DNA from: Chondrocystis sp. NIES-4102
GTDB taxonomy: Bacteria > Cyanobacteriota > Cyanobacteriia > Cyanobacteriales > Xenococcaceae
NCBI GenBank assembly: GCA_002368355.1
Contig: AP018281.1
Span: 930,001-994,000 of the forward strand
Direction: 5' to 3'
Length of the DNA stretch: 64,000 nucleotides
Shown here: positions 8,879 through 18,266 of the stretch, piece after piece
Position numbering within the stretch: position 1 is the stretch's first letter
How the letters are laid out: every line of letters starts with the position of its first letter
Program-made: the position numbers and the translations under genes
Notes under the pieces: generated by a model
The model's database searches: none
Told to the model about the DNA's origin: nothing
The model's input: the letters and a program-made list of their open reading frames with translations, nothing else

Positions 8879-10069
8879 TTATTGGTTGCCGTAATGACTA
8901 CTCAACCATTCTTCTAATAATGAGCTTATGTTCTCGAGTACGTCCGATGTCAGAGATATATGCATCTTTTCCTGAGTCCATTGTGCTAAAGATTTTAGCA
9001 ATTGTTTCCTGGTTTTAGATAATTTACGTGAGATTGTATACTGTTGAGTATTGAGGGCTTGGGCTATTTCTGCCTGTTTGAGTTGTTGAGCATAATATAG
9101 TTCGAGGAGTTTTTGTTCATCAGCCTTAAGAGTACTAATGGTCTTAGTTAGAAAGCCATGAATATCTGTTTGTTGCTGACTGCGTTGCTGTGCATCTTCT
9201 GCAACAATTATTTCCGTCAATAAAGATTCCTCGATATCCCCCACTAAAGAATCAACTATTTCTCCAGAATCATATCCAGGCTTGGGTTGATTAATAGAAG
9301 TGACACTAGGAAATAAATCAGTACGAGCAGCTTTGACACAAATTGATAGCCATTTTTCGATATTTTCAGGGGTGGCTTGATTTCCAGGTTGCTTTAACTG
9401 AGTTTGACGCTCTTGATTATAAAGAAGTGCGATCGCTATCCAAGTTTCTGCTTCTGGTTTAGGTAGCCTACGAGTCGCACCCTCTCGTTCTGGAACATAG
9501 ATAGTTTTCCAGCAATTCCAAGCTAAAATATAGCTATCGACTACCCTAGAATCTAAGCCTGCACCCATTAAAGCTTCACCCATTCTCTTTTGACTAAGTT
9601 TACGCAACAACGACCAGTCTGAACAGATATCTATTTCGCGTTTTTGTCTCAATAGTTCCCTAATCAAATTGCCAAAAGTGATACTGGCATAGCTTTTAAG
9701 ATTAAATCCCCGTTCGGGATCAAAACCTTTGAGAACTTTATCAATTCCTGCGATCGCTAGTTGAAAACAATCGGAAACAGTATACTGTGAACTATTAAAA
9801 CCACCAATAGTTTTTTGGGCTGACCAAAAACAAACTTCTTGGAGATAAGCAGCTAAATGTCCTTTAGCTATACTTGTAGGTTGTACTTGCCAAATTTGAT
9901 GCCAATATAAAGCCCAGAAATTATCAGAGTTTACTGTATTATCTGTCTGTGCCAATGACTGCTTAATACTACGACGCAAGCGTGCATCAGTCGCCCAATT
10001 ACTAAAGCGATCATAATCAAATTGGATAAATGTAGAGAAAATCTCAACAGTGTCTTTACGAGGGAGCAT
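8879..10069 (-). CDS. Sigma-70 family RNA polymerase sigma factor (cyanobacterial, DUF1822-linked)
   Basis: 396 residues. A region-2-like core is visible at FDPERGFNLKSYASITFGNLIRELL, the -10-binding helix pattern of sigma-70 proteins. At the C terminus a region-4 helix-turn-helix is clear: LKADEQKLLELYYAQQLKQAEIAQAL followed by QYTISRKLSKTRKQLLKSL. The middle segment is longer than in ECF sigma factors and of the type found in cyanobacterial sigma factors that sit upstream of DUF1822 genes. It is divergent from the FHA-FHA-ABC transporter gene across a 178-base gap, so the two may share control. Confidence 0.87.
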   Translation of the reverse strand: MLPRKDTVEIFSTFIQFDYDRFSNWATDARLRRSIKQSLAQTDNTVNSDNFWALYWHQIWQVQPTSIAKGHLAAYLQEVCFWSAQKTIGGFNSSQYTVSDCFQLAIAGIDKVLKGFDPERGFNLKSYASITFGNLIRELLRQKREIDICSDWSLLRKLSQKRMGEALMGAGLDSRVVDSYILAWNCWKTIYVPEREGATRRLPKPEAETWIAIALLYNQERQTQLKQPGNQATPENIEKWLSICVKAARTDLFPSVTSINQPKPGYDSGEIVDSLVGDIEESLLTEIIVAEDAQQRSQQQTDIHGFLTKTISTLKADEQKLLELYYAQQLKQAEIAQALNTQQYTISRKLSKTRKQLLKSLAQWTQEKMHISLTSDVLENISSLLEEWLSSHYGNQ

Positions 10070-10247
10070 TAATCGACCCTAGGATAAAAATTGTAATTCT
10101 GTTATGTTAACTAGATGTTAGTTTACCGCGATTTTTTGCTCCTGCCCTACCATTTTTAATTAATAAAACAAAATCATCACTGAGTTAAAAGTGATAGATT
10201 AACCTTTATTTTAATAATTCTGACGCTTTAAAAAAAATTAGATCTCT

Positions 10248-12710
10248 ATGACTGGTAACTTCTCTAGAGAAACAGTATCCACAACAATCATTGCCGAGCC
10301 TTATCTCGAATTAGATAATCAAGGTCAAAAAAAAATACTACCCCTGACGCGCGAGATTAATTATTTAGGCAGAGATCCAGACTGGGCTAATCTAGCTGCC
10401 CCTAAAGATTGGAATATTATCTCTCGCAAACAGGCAATTATTGAAAAAGAAGGTAGTAATTTTCGGATTTATGACGGCGATCGCCATAATCAAAAACCTA
10501 GTGGTAATGGGATTTTTCTCAATCAATCACGCATCAACCTCAGTGAAGGACACCTTCTACAAAATGGAGAACGGTTACATATAGGTCAAGATCCTCGTCA
10601 ACAGATAACTTTAACTTATTTTAATCCTAAACGCGGTGAAATGAATTTGCCGAGTGTGCGACAACTTAATTTCAAAGGTTTACAGAATTGGCCAGTTGAA
10701 TTAGGACGATCGCCAAATAGTACCGCTTGTATGGAATTGGATGCTCCCACTGTCTCTCGTTTACACGCAACTATTGTTCCTGACGGTAAAGGTAATTATA
10801 TTCTGCATGACCGTAGTAGTAATGGTACTTTTGTAAATGGGACTCGTGTAGATAAGTCTCAGATTCTTCAAAAAGGAAATACGGTGCAGATCGGCCCCTA
10901 TGTTTTGCTGTTTACTGGGGAATCTTTGGAATTAACCAACGCCAATAATCAGATTCGCTTAGATGCTCACAATTTAACTCTCAATGTCAAAGATAAAAAG
11001 GGTGAATCCTTTACCATCCTTAATAATATCAATTTGGTACTTGAACCTGGGCAATTAGTTGCTTTTGTAGGTGGTAGTGGTGCGGGTAAATCCACTTTGA
11101 TGAAAGCTCTATTGGGCATTAATCCCATTAATAGTGGTAGTGTTTATCTCAATGGTGATAATCTGCGAAAAAACTGGTCGATTTATCGTTCTCAGGTGGG
11201 TTATGTTCCCCAGGATGATATTATTCATCGTGAATTAACCGTAGAAGAGGTTTTACACTGCGCCTGTCAATTACGCCTACCTCCAGATACTAATATAGCT
11301 GAGGTTATTACTCAAACTTTAGAACAAATTAAACTATCTCACGTTCGCAATACCCTGATCTCTAAATTGAGTGGTGGTCAACGTAAACGAGTAAGTATTG
11401 GTGTTGAATTACTCGCTGATCCAAAATTATTTTTCCTCGATGAACCTACTTCGGGTTTAGATCCAGGCTTAGATAAGGAGATGATGCAACTATTACGGGA
11501 GCAAGCAGATCAGGGTAGAACTATTGCGTTAGTAACCCATGCAACAGATAACATTGATATTTGCGATCGCATTGCCTTTATGGGATTAGGTGGTAATCTT
11601 TGTTATTATGGCCCTCCTACTCAAGCCCTATCCTTCTTTCAAAAAGGTTCTGGTCATTTCCCCGAAGAAAGGTTTGCTGATTTTGCAGATATCTATATAG
11701 AACTTAATAAAGGTAAAAATAAAACCGCGATCGCCGAAAGGGTTGCTTATTGGTCTGAAAAATACGCTACTTCCTCAGAATATCAAACCTATATCGGTAA
11801 TTATCTTAGTCCAGGCAAAGAAAACCAACTGACAAAAACTAAAAATTCTAAAGCAGGTATTTCTCCCTTTGCTCAATTATTATTACTCTGTCGCCGTTAT
11901 TGGAAATTAGTTAGTCGAGATGTCACGACCGTAATCTTAACCCTGCTTGCTGGCCCAATTACCATCGCCTTAACCGCCCTCCCATTACGCGATGAACAAC
12001 CCTTAAGTGTTGTAGATTCCCCAAGTATTACTCAAGCTTCCTTGGCGTTGCGTCTACTATTTATTTTTAGTAGTGTGGCTATCTGGATCGGTTTATCTAA
12101 TTCTATTGGTGAGATAGTTAAGGAAACTGCGATCTATTTTCGCGAAAGACTTCTAAACTTGCGTTTGATCCCTTATTTTACCTCTAAATTATTGATTCGA
12201 GGTGGACTAGCGATCGCCCAAACTATTTTAATTACCATTGTAGTCTTAATAGTTTTTCAAGCACCTAAATCTAATTTAATATCTTGGTCTTGGGGTTTTG
12301 CTATTACTACTTTTTTAACTTTGCTAGCTAGTACTAGCTTGAGTTTAATGCTTTCCGCTTTAGTGAAAACTGAAAATGAAGGTAATGGAATATTACCTCT
12401 AATTATGATTCCGCAAATCATTTTTTCAGGAGTTTTATTCACTCTAAAAGGATGGTCAAGTAAACTTTCTTGGTTAATGTTAAGTCGTTGGTCTATTGGT
12501 GCTTATGGTGCTTTAGCAGATGTTAACGGTATGAGTGCGCAACCTAATTCTATTTTAAATCAGCAAATGATTAACGAAATATTTGAACCCAGTCCTGTAT
12601 ATGATGCTACATGGTCAAATTTGAGTCTGAATTGGGGAATACTAATAGCTCATACTTTAATTTATGCAATTATTGCTCTAATCATTCAACGCCGTAAAGA
12701 TATTTTTTAA
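10248..12710 (+). CDS. ABC transporter with two N-terminal FHA domains, ATPase and permease fused
   Basis: 820 residues. Two FHA domains (about 35-105 and 150-205) show the phosphothreonine-binding pattern, the second as LGRSPNSTACMELDAPTVSRLHATI with RSSNGTFVNGTRV. The ABC ATPase follows with Walker A GGSGAGKST (about 275), signature LSGGQRKRVSIG (about 374), Walker B LFFLDEPTSGLD and switch His (LVTHAT). The C-terminal part (about 540-815) is an ABC-2/ABCG-type permease with six helices. The architecture is that of Rv1747-like half-transporters, regulated when a Ser/Thr kinase phosphorylates a partner or the protein itself. Substrate unknown; lipid or glycan export is a plausible guess. The exopolysaccharide locus starts 344 bases downstream. 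Confidence 0.93.
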   Translation: MTGNFSRETVSTTIIAEPYLELDNQGQKKILPLTREINYLGRDPDWANLAAPKDWNIISRKQAIIEKEGSNFRIYDGDRHNQKPSGNGIFLNQSRINLSEGHLLQNGERLHIGQDPRQQITLTYFNPKRGEMNLPSVRQLNFKGLQNWPVELGRSPNSTACMELDAPTVSRLHATIVPDGKGNYILHDRSSNGTFVNGTRVDKSQILQKGNTVQIGPYVLLFTGESLELTNANNQIRLDAHNLTLNVKDKKGESFTILNNINLVLEPGQLVAFVGGSGAGKSTLMKALLGINPINSGSVYLNGDNLRKNWSIYRSQVGYVPQDDIIHRELTVEEVLHCACQLRLPPDTNIAEVITQTLEQIKLSHVRNTLISKLSGGQRKRVSIGVELLADPKLFFLDEPTSGLDPGLDKEMMQLLREQADQGRTIALVTHATDNIDICDRIAFMGLGGNLCYYGPPTQALSFFQKGSGHFPEERFADFADIYIELNKGKNKTAIAERVAYWSEKYATSSEYQTYIGNYLSPGKENQLTKTKNSKAGISPFAQLLLLCRRYWKLVSRDVTTVILTLLAGPITIALTALPLRDEQPLSVVDSPSITQASLALRLLFIFSSVAIWIGLSNSIGEIVKETAIYFRERLLNLRLIPYFTSKLLIRGGLAIAQTILITIVVLIVFQAPKSNLISWSWGFAITTFLTLLASTSLSLMLSALVKTENEGNGILPLIMIPQIIFSGVLFTLKGWSSKLSWLMLSRWSIGAYGALADVNGMSAQPNSILNQQMINEIFEPSPVYDATWSNLSLNWGILIAHTLIYAIIALIIQRRKDIF

Positions 12711-13054
12711 GTATGTATTTTCTACTAGAATTTTTTACTTTTGTCTGCTTATTGAATAAAGTTAATGTAAAGTAATTGACAGCGTTCTAAGAGGTAGGTT
12801 ATACATTAAGTAGAATTTAAGTGTTTTCCCGTAAATGAAAATACTTAGGTTGATATTCAGGCAAACATTTTATTATTAATATAGTTTTTTGTAATCTTAA
12901 TTGTATAAATCCAAGTCGTGATCAAATCGTAAAAATAATGTTTGAGAGTTTGTGTCTGATTGTTGTCAAAGAGGGTTAGTAAAATTACTTAGATAAATAT
13001 CCTGGCCTAATTAAGAACTTCAGAACCGAGTGAACGAAATCAAAAAAGTAAATT
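12711..13054. other. AT-rich leader region of the exopolysaccharide locus
   Basis: No open frame is supported in these 344 bases. The position, directly before the first exopolysaccharide gene and after a convergent-free boundary, makes it the likely promoter and leader of that locus. I see no clear operator, riboswitch or terminator hairpin. Confidence 0.4.
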
Positions 13055-14539
13055 ATGTTAGACAAGTTTTCCAGTACTCCCAACTATATAGTAGGCAAAA
13101 ACTATTTAGCTAATGAAATGGCTAAAAATCGTAAGGATCTACGTTCTCCAGGATATCTAAAGTTAGCGGCAAAAGAATTACCTTACAGACTGAAAATCAT
13201 CGTTTTGGTGGTGTTAGACAGTTTGTCACTGGCATTAGGATGGGCGATAGCTTTGGCAGCTTCTGGAGATGAATTCGGTTTATCTTTAATTCAACAGAAT
13301 CCTGAGATGAACTGTTTATTTCTAACTGTATTGGGCTTTATGATTTTCCTTTCTGGTGCTGGGGATTTATACCGAAAAGGCGATCGCAGTAGAAATATTT
13401 TTAATTCTATTAAAGCAGTTGTTTTAGCTCATGTCTCTATATTACCAATTATTTTTAGATTTTATGATGCTAATGTCGTCTACTTACTAACAGCAGCAGC
13501 CTTGGTTACTAGCGTCATCGTCACGTTACACCGTCTTACTCTCAACTGGGTTTGGTCTTATGTGCGTCAAAAACACTCTCCTTTAAGACAAAAAATACTT
13601 TTAATCGGCAACAAGCAAGAATTAGAAGACTCCAAATCATTGTTAGAAAACAGTGAGGTTTTTCAAGTAGTAGGACAATTGGATTTATCAGACTTTGAGG
13701 ATGACGAATCGTTATTTTTAGCTTTAGATCGAATCAACTACAAAGACTTGGATGAAATTTTTATTTGTTCTTGGGAAGCAATTGAAGATTCAGCCAATTT
13801 ATATTGGCAACTGAGAACTACTGGCGTAGATTGGCGGATTCTACCCGTTAAGATCAAACTACCTGATCGACCAGCAGAAGTAGCCACAATTTTAGGAGTC
13901 CCTACTATTAGAATTGCCTCTTCGGCGATTGTGGGGATAGATTTTTTTAGTAAGCGTATTTTCGATATAGTGGTTTCTTTAATGCTTTTGATGGTCATCG
14001 GCTTACCGATGTTATTAATTGCAGCTTTAATTAAACTAGACTCACCAGGGCCGATACTATATAAGCAAACAAGAGTAGGTTTAAAAGGAAATCACTTTAA
14101 AATCTGGAAATTTCGCACTATGGTAGAAAATGCCAGTGACCTGCAACAGCAATTAGAAGCACAAAACGAAGTAGAAGGCGGAATTCTCTTTAAAATTAAG
14201 GATGATCCTCGCATAACTAGAGTTGGCAAGTTTCTACGTCGTTACAGCCTTGATGAATTGCCTCAATTATTCAATATTTTAAGAGGAGAAATGAGTTTAG
14301 TAGGGCCCCGACCTCTACCAGTTAGAGATGTTGCTAAATTTGCTCAAAAACATTTCTTCCGCCAAGAAGTATTACCAGGTATCACAGGGTTGTGGCAAGT
14401 AAGTGGTCGTTCTGATACAGCTTCAGAAGGAGTATTTAATTTAGACTTTGAATATATAGAAAATTGGTCTTTGTCTTTGGATTTTAAGATCTTGTTGCAA
14501 ACAGTTCAAGTTGTTTTTCGCGCTAAAGGTGCGTACTAA
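13055..14539 (+). CDS. Polyprenyl-phosphate sugar-1-phosphate transferase initiating exopolysaccharide synthesis
   Basis: 494 residues. About four N-terminal transmembrane helices (45-170) precede a soluble CoA-binding-like segment (175-290) and the C-terminal bacterial sugar transferase domain. That domain shows its hallmark stretch: a fifth helix (FDIVVSLMLLMVIGLPMLLI), SPGPILYKQTRVGL, FKIWKFRTM, DDPRITRVGKFLRR, SLDELPQLFNIL and GEMSLVGPRPLP. Such WbaP/PssY-type enzymes load the first sugar phosphate onto undecaprenyl phosphate at the inner membrane. Which sugar is used cannot be read. It is the first gene of a five-gene + strand locus running to 20906. Confidence 0.92.
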   Translation: MLDKFSSTPNYIVGKNYLANEMAKNRKDLRSPGYLKLAAKELPYRLKIIVLVVLDSLSLALGWAIALAASGDEFGLSLIQQNPEMNCLFLTVLGFMIFLSGAGDLYRKGDRSRNIFNSIKAVVLAHVSILPIIFRFYDANVVYLLTAAALVTSVIVTLHRLTLNWVWSYVRQKHSPLRQKILLIGNKQELEDSKSLLENSEVFQVVGQLDLSDFEDDESLFLALDRINYKDLDEIFICSWEAIEDSANLYWQLRTTGVDWRILPVKIKLPDRPAEVATILGVPTIRIASSAIVGIDFFSKRIFDIVVSLMLLMVIGLPMLLIAALIKLDSPGPILYKQTRVGLKGNHFKIWKFRTMVENASDLQQQLEAQNEVEGGILFKIKDDPRITRVGKFLRRYSLDELPQLFNILRGEMSLVGPRPLPVRDVAKFAQKHFFRQEVLPGITGLWQVSGRSDTASEGVFNLDFEYIENWSLSLDFKILLQTVQVVFRAKGAY

Positions 14540-14614
14540 ATTATCAAGCAATATTGCTTACCCAAATTTTTAACAAAATAAGATTCAATACAGTAAGTTC
14601 ATCATTTAAAATTC

Positions 14615-16795
14615 ATGGATTCTAACTTACATTTAGAGGAATATATAGACTTTAATAAATATTGGCAAGTTTTAAAACGTCGTTGGCTACCAGCAACAGC
14701 AACATTTACGGGAGTAGTTTTATTATCCTTAATTGCTGCTTTATCTTCCCAAAAAGTTTATGAAGCAGAAGCCCAATTATTAATCAAACCAGACCGAACT
14801 TCTAAACTGATTGGTATAGATACTAATCCCGAAGAAATAAAAGGCTTAACCCAAGATAAAGATCCAATCGAAACGGAAGCAAAAATTCTACAATCTCGAC
14901 CAATTGTTGAAAGATTAATTAAAGAATTAGAACTAAAAAATGATGATGGTGAGCCTCTAACCTATAAAAGTGTTTCTACGGCTTTAAGTGTTGAACCAAT
15001 TATCGGTACGGATTTATTAAAAATAACTTTTACAGATCAAGATCCCGAAGTGGCATTAGCTTTTGTTAATCGAGCCATAGAATTATATTCTGAAGATTAC
15101 GCTTCTTATAACCGTAGTGAAACCGCATCAGCTAGGGATTTTATTGCCAAACAATTACCCAAAGCTGAAGAAAATGTAAGAGAGGCAGAAGCTAATTTAC
15201 GTATATTTAAAAATCGCAACCGTACTATTAATTTAGATGAAGAAACGGCAAGCACCATCGAATCTATCTCCACAATCGAAAACCAAATAGACCAAGTAGA
15301 AGCAGAGTTAAGCGATATAAATGCCCGCTACAGTAGACTGCAAAGTCAATTAGGGATGAATTGGCGAGAAGCGTCGGCAGTGAGTGCTTTAAGTCAATCC
15401 CCAGGGGTTCAACGAGCATTAAGTCAATTGCAAGACGTTAAGGTAGCTTTGGCTCAAAAGCAAGCTTTTTTATCAAATAATGCTCCGCAAATAGTTAGTT
15501 TAAAACAAGAAGAAGCAGATTTAACCTCTCTTTTAGAACAGCAAATAGCTAGTACTCTAGGCCCAGGACAACAAGGCTTAGTTAATAGCGTTAATATTGC
15601 CAGTTTAGGAGAATTAAAACAGTCCCAGCTTGCAGAATTTGCGGAATTAGGGTTGCAGAAAGAAGGGTTAGATAAGAGACTGGCATCTTTAAGAAGCAAT
15701 TATAATAACTACCAACAAAGATCAGATAATTTACCGCAGCTACAAGAACAACAAAGAGAGTTACAAAGGCGAGTTGATGCAACTCAGTCTACTTATAAAA
15801 CCCTACTTGCCAAACTACAAGAAGCGGAAATCATTGAACAAAGAAATACAGGTAAAGTAAGAGTAACTGCGCCTGCTGCTATAGCAGAAGATCCTGTTAA
15901 CCCTGATAAGAAAGTTATCGTGGCTGCTGGGGCAATGATGGGTGCTTTATTTGGCATGGCTCTAGCTTTCTTACTCGATTTAAAAGACAACACCATTAAA
16001 AATACTCAGGAAGTAGAGAATTTATTTGCTTATCCTCTGCATGGAGTAGTACCCAACCTCAATTTAACTGGAGAGCGCAAACAGCTTCAACTACCAGGCA
16101 ATAGCACAGCTAACCTACCTGAGCAAGTTACAACCGATGCTTCCATGTTGCCTTTAAAAGAAGCATACCAAAACATTCAGGTAAATCTGAAACTTTTAGG
16201 TGCAAATGTCGAGACTAAGACAATTGCCGTTACAAGTTCAGTACCTCAAGAAGGTAAATCTTCAGTCTCAGCTAATTTAGCCGTAGCTCGCGCTCAATGT
16301 GGTCAGAAAGTTTTATTGGTAGATGCTGATATGCGTCGCCCCACTCAACATCGTATTTGGGAAATTACTAATGAGATAGGATTAAGTAATGTTCTCAAGC
16401 ATGAAGTGCAATGGGCAGATGTAGTACATAAAGTGATGCCCAATCTCGATGTTTTAACTTCGGGTATTGTGCCAGAACATCCGATTTCCCTGTTAGATTC
16501 GGAAGTTATGAAAGATTTTGTAAATAATGTTTCTCAACATTACGATCAGATTATCTTTGATACACCACCACTTTTAGGGATTGCCGACACTAAAATTATT
16601 GGTAATTTAGTTAATGGTTTTCTGTTTGTTGTACGTCCTGGAGTTGCCGATTACAATAGTGCCACATCAGCTAGAAAAGTACTAAATAGTACTAATCAAA
16701 AAGTATTAGGTGTAATAGTTAATGGGGCAGATATGAGTCAAGAAGGATCATCGTACTATAAAAATTACTATTATAGTCAGCGAAGCGATGATTAA
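14615..16795 (+). CDS. Wzc-like polysaccharide co-polymerase / tyrosine autokinase
   Basis: 726 residues. An N-terminal Wzz domain with a first transmembrane helix (about 25-50), a long periplasmic coiled-coil region (150-400), a second helix (about 430-455) and a cytoplasmic BY-kinase domain. The kinase has Walker A SSVPQEGKSSVSAN (about 541), Walker A' VLLVDADMRRPTQH and Walker B QIIFDTPPLLG. The C terminus carries a Tyr cluster (SSYYKNYYYSQ), the usual autophosphorylation tail. It regulates chain length and export in Wzy-dependent polysaccharide assembly. It is 75 bases after the sugar transferase and before the polymerase and flippase, which fits exactly. Confidence 0.94.
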   Translation: MDSNLHLEEYIDFNKYWQVLKRRWLPATATFTGVVLLSLIAALSSQKVYEAEAQLLIKPDRTSKLIGIDTNPEEIKGLTQDKDPIETEAKILQSRPIVERLIKELELKNDDGEPLTYKSVSTALSVEPIIGTDLLKITFTDQDPEVALAFVNRAIELYSEDYASYNRSETASARDFIAKQLPKAEENVREAEANLRIFKNRNRTINLDEETASTIESISTIENQIDQVEAELSDINARYSRLQSQLGMNWREASAVSALSQSPGVQRALSQLQDVKVALAQKQAFLSNNAPQIVSLKQEEADLTSLLEQQIASTLGPGQQGLVNSVNIASLGELKQSQLAEFAELGLQKEGLDKRLASLRSNYNNYQQRSDNLPQLQEQQRELQRRVDATQSTYKTLLAKLQEAEIIEQRNTGKVRVTAPAAIAEDPVNPDKKVIVAAGAMMGALFGMALAFLLDLKDNTIKNTQEVENLFAYPLHGVVPNLNLTGERKQLQLPGNSTANLPEQVTTDASMLPLKEAYQNIQVNLKLLGANVETKTIAVTSSVPQEGKSSVSANLAVARAQCGQKVLLVDADMRRPTQHRIWEITNEIGLSNVLKHEVQWADVVHKVMPNLDVLTSGIVPEHPISLLDSEVMKDFVNNVSQHYDQIIFDTPPLLGIADTKIIGNLVNGFLFVVRPGVADYNSATSARKVLNSTNQKVLGVIVNGADMSQEGSSYYKNYYYSQRSDD

Positions 16796-16899
16796 ATTAT
16801 TGGTACTTTAAGCGTTGCTAACTAGATAGTTGAAGATTAAAATTCAGCAACGCCATATTTAAATAATTACAGACAAATTATAAAATAAACCAATTTGAT

Positions 16900-16949
16900 G
16901 AATCCTAAATTTGCTTTGATTTATTAGTTATTTAGGGTTCTATTTTTTC
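16900..16949 (+). terminator. Probable intrinsic terminator or attenuator after the wzc-like gene
   Basis: GAATCCTAAAT (16900-16910) pairs with ATTTAGGGTTC (16930-16940) over 11 positions with one G-U pair, followed by TATTTTTT. This has the form of a Rho-independent terminator. It lies between the tyrosine kinase and the polymerase genes, so it could lower read-through into the second half of the locus. An additional 8-base inverted repeat, GCGTTGCT/AGCAACGC, lies at 16812-16853 without a T tract. Confidence 0.5.
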
Positions 16950-17009
16950 GATTAACTATAATTAAGGAAAAAAAGGTATAAATAGAATTAATTATTTGCA
17001 ACTAAGATA

Positions 17010-18263
17010 ATGAAGCAATCAATCTCTCCTCTTGAAAAAATATTTGCAGTAATTTCATTAATACTTTTTTCACAAGGGTTTTTTCCAATTATTATAGGCG
17101 GTGATAATTTTGAAGGGGGAGATATAGATAGCCCTTTATTGCGAATTATTTTTATTTTAATTTACGCTATTACTATTTTTTTATTAACTTTTCGCTGGCA
17201 AAGAACCATAGCTTTTTTAGGTACTAATGTATGGTTTTTATTTTTAATTTGTCTAGCAATTATTTCCGTATCATGGTCTTCTATTCCTGATATCGCCTTC
17301 CGTAAAATGGTTGCTTTAGTGGGGACAACTATTTTTGGGATTTATATTGCCTCTAGCTATGACTATGAAGAACAATTAAAAGTATACTGTTGGGTTTTTG
17401 GTTTTTCTATTATATTTAGTTTGTTATTTGTAATTGCAGCCCCACAATATGGAATTATGAATACTGCTGCTATTAGTGGTGCTTGGCGAGGTATTTATCC
17501 CCATAAGAATGGTTTGGGTGCGAGTATGTTTATTAGCTTTATGGCTTTCTATTTTTTGTCTAAGGAGCAAAAAAAATACCGACTTCTATTACAAATATTT
17601 TGTCTGCTTTCGGTTATCTTAACTTATTTTTCAGAATCAGCTACATCGCTGATGAGTATCTTATTTATTTTTGCTTTATCTCAAGGTTTAAAACATCTAT
17701 CTTTGAGAGATAAACGCAGTGTATTGCTAATTTTGCTATTTTTAATTGTTATTTTCTCAGTACAGTTTCTTCTTTTAATTAATTTTAATACCTTTTTAAG
17801 TGTGAACGATAAGGATGTAACCTTGTCGGGAAGGACTGTATTATGGAAATCTCTATGGCAATTTATTCAACAAAAACCTATTCTTGGTTATGGGTATGGG
17901 AGCTTTTTCTCTGGTGTACATCGGCAAACAGACCTACTTTGGAAAGTACATAATTGGTCTCCTGTTCATGCTCATAACGGCTATATTCAAGTATTATTAC
18001 ATTTCGGATTTGTCGGCTTAATTCCTTTGGTTGTAGGATATATATATTCTTTATTTACTTCTTTATATAAATATTTAGCTTATAAATCCAGTCAAATGCT
18101 GTGGATCTTTTTATATTTATTTTACACAGTTTGCTTGAATTTTACAGAAGTATCTTTCTTTTCAACTAATAGTATTACCTGGATTGTGACCGTTGCTTCG
18201 ATATATTCTCTAAAAAATAAAATAGTAGCCCCAAAACCCAAGGTAGCCACATCTACCAGTTAA
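17010..18263 (+). CDS. O-antigen ligase/Wzy family polymerase, polytopic membrane protein
   Basis: 417 residues with about ten to twelve hydrophobic helices. The Wzy_C-type signature lies in the second half: a large periplasmic loop with TLSGRTVLWKSLWQFIQQKPILGYGYGS and then HAHNGYIQVLLHFGFVGLIPL, in which the Arg and His residues are characteristic of the O-antigen ligase/polymerase fold. Together with the neighbouring flippase it should polymerise lipid-linked repeat units on the periplasmic face. Sequence is markedly AT-rich and hydrophobic, normal for this family. Three bases separate it from the flippase gene, so the two are co-transcribed. Confidence 0.88.
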   Translation: MKQSISPLEKIFAVISLILFSQGFFPIIIGGDNFEGGDIDSPLLRIIFILIYAITIFLLTFRWQRTIAFLGTNVWFLFLICLAIISVSWSSIPDIAFRKMVALVGTTIFGIYIASSYDYEEQLKVYCWVFGFSIIFSLLFVIAAPQYGIMNTAAISGAWRGIYPHKNGLGASMFISFMAFYFLSKEQKKYRLLLQIFCLLSVILTYFSESATSLMSILFIFALSQGLKHLSLRDKRSVLLILLFLIVIFSVQFLLLINFNTFLSVNDKDVTLSGRTVLWKSLWQFIQQKPILGYGYGSFFSGVHRQTDLLWKVHNWSPVHAHNGYIQVLLHFGFVGLIPLVVGYIYSLFTSLYKYLAYKSSQMLWIFLYLFYTVCLNFTEVSFFSTNSITWIVTVASIYSLKNKIVAPKPKVATSTS

Positions 18264-18266
18264 TTT

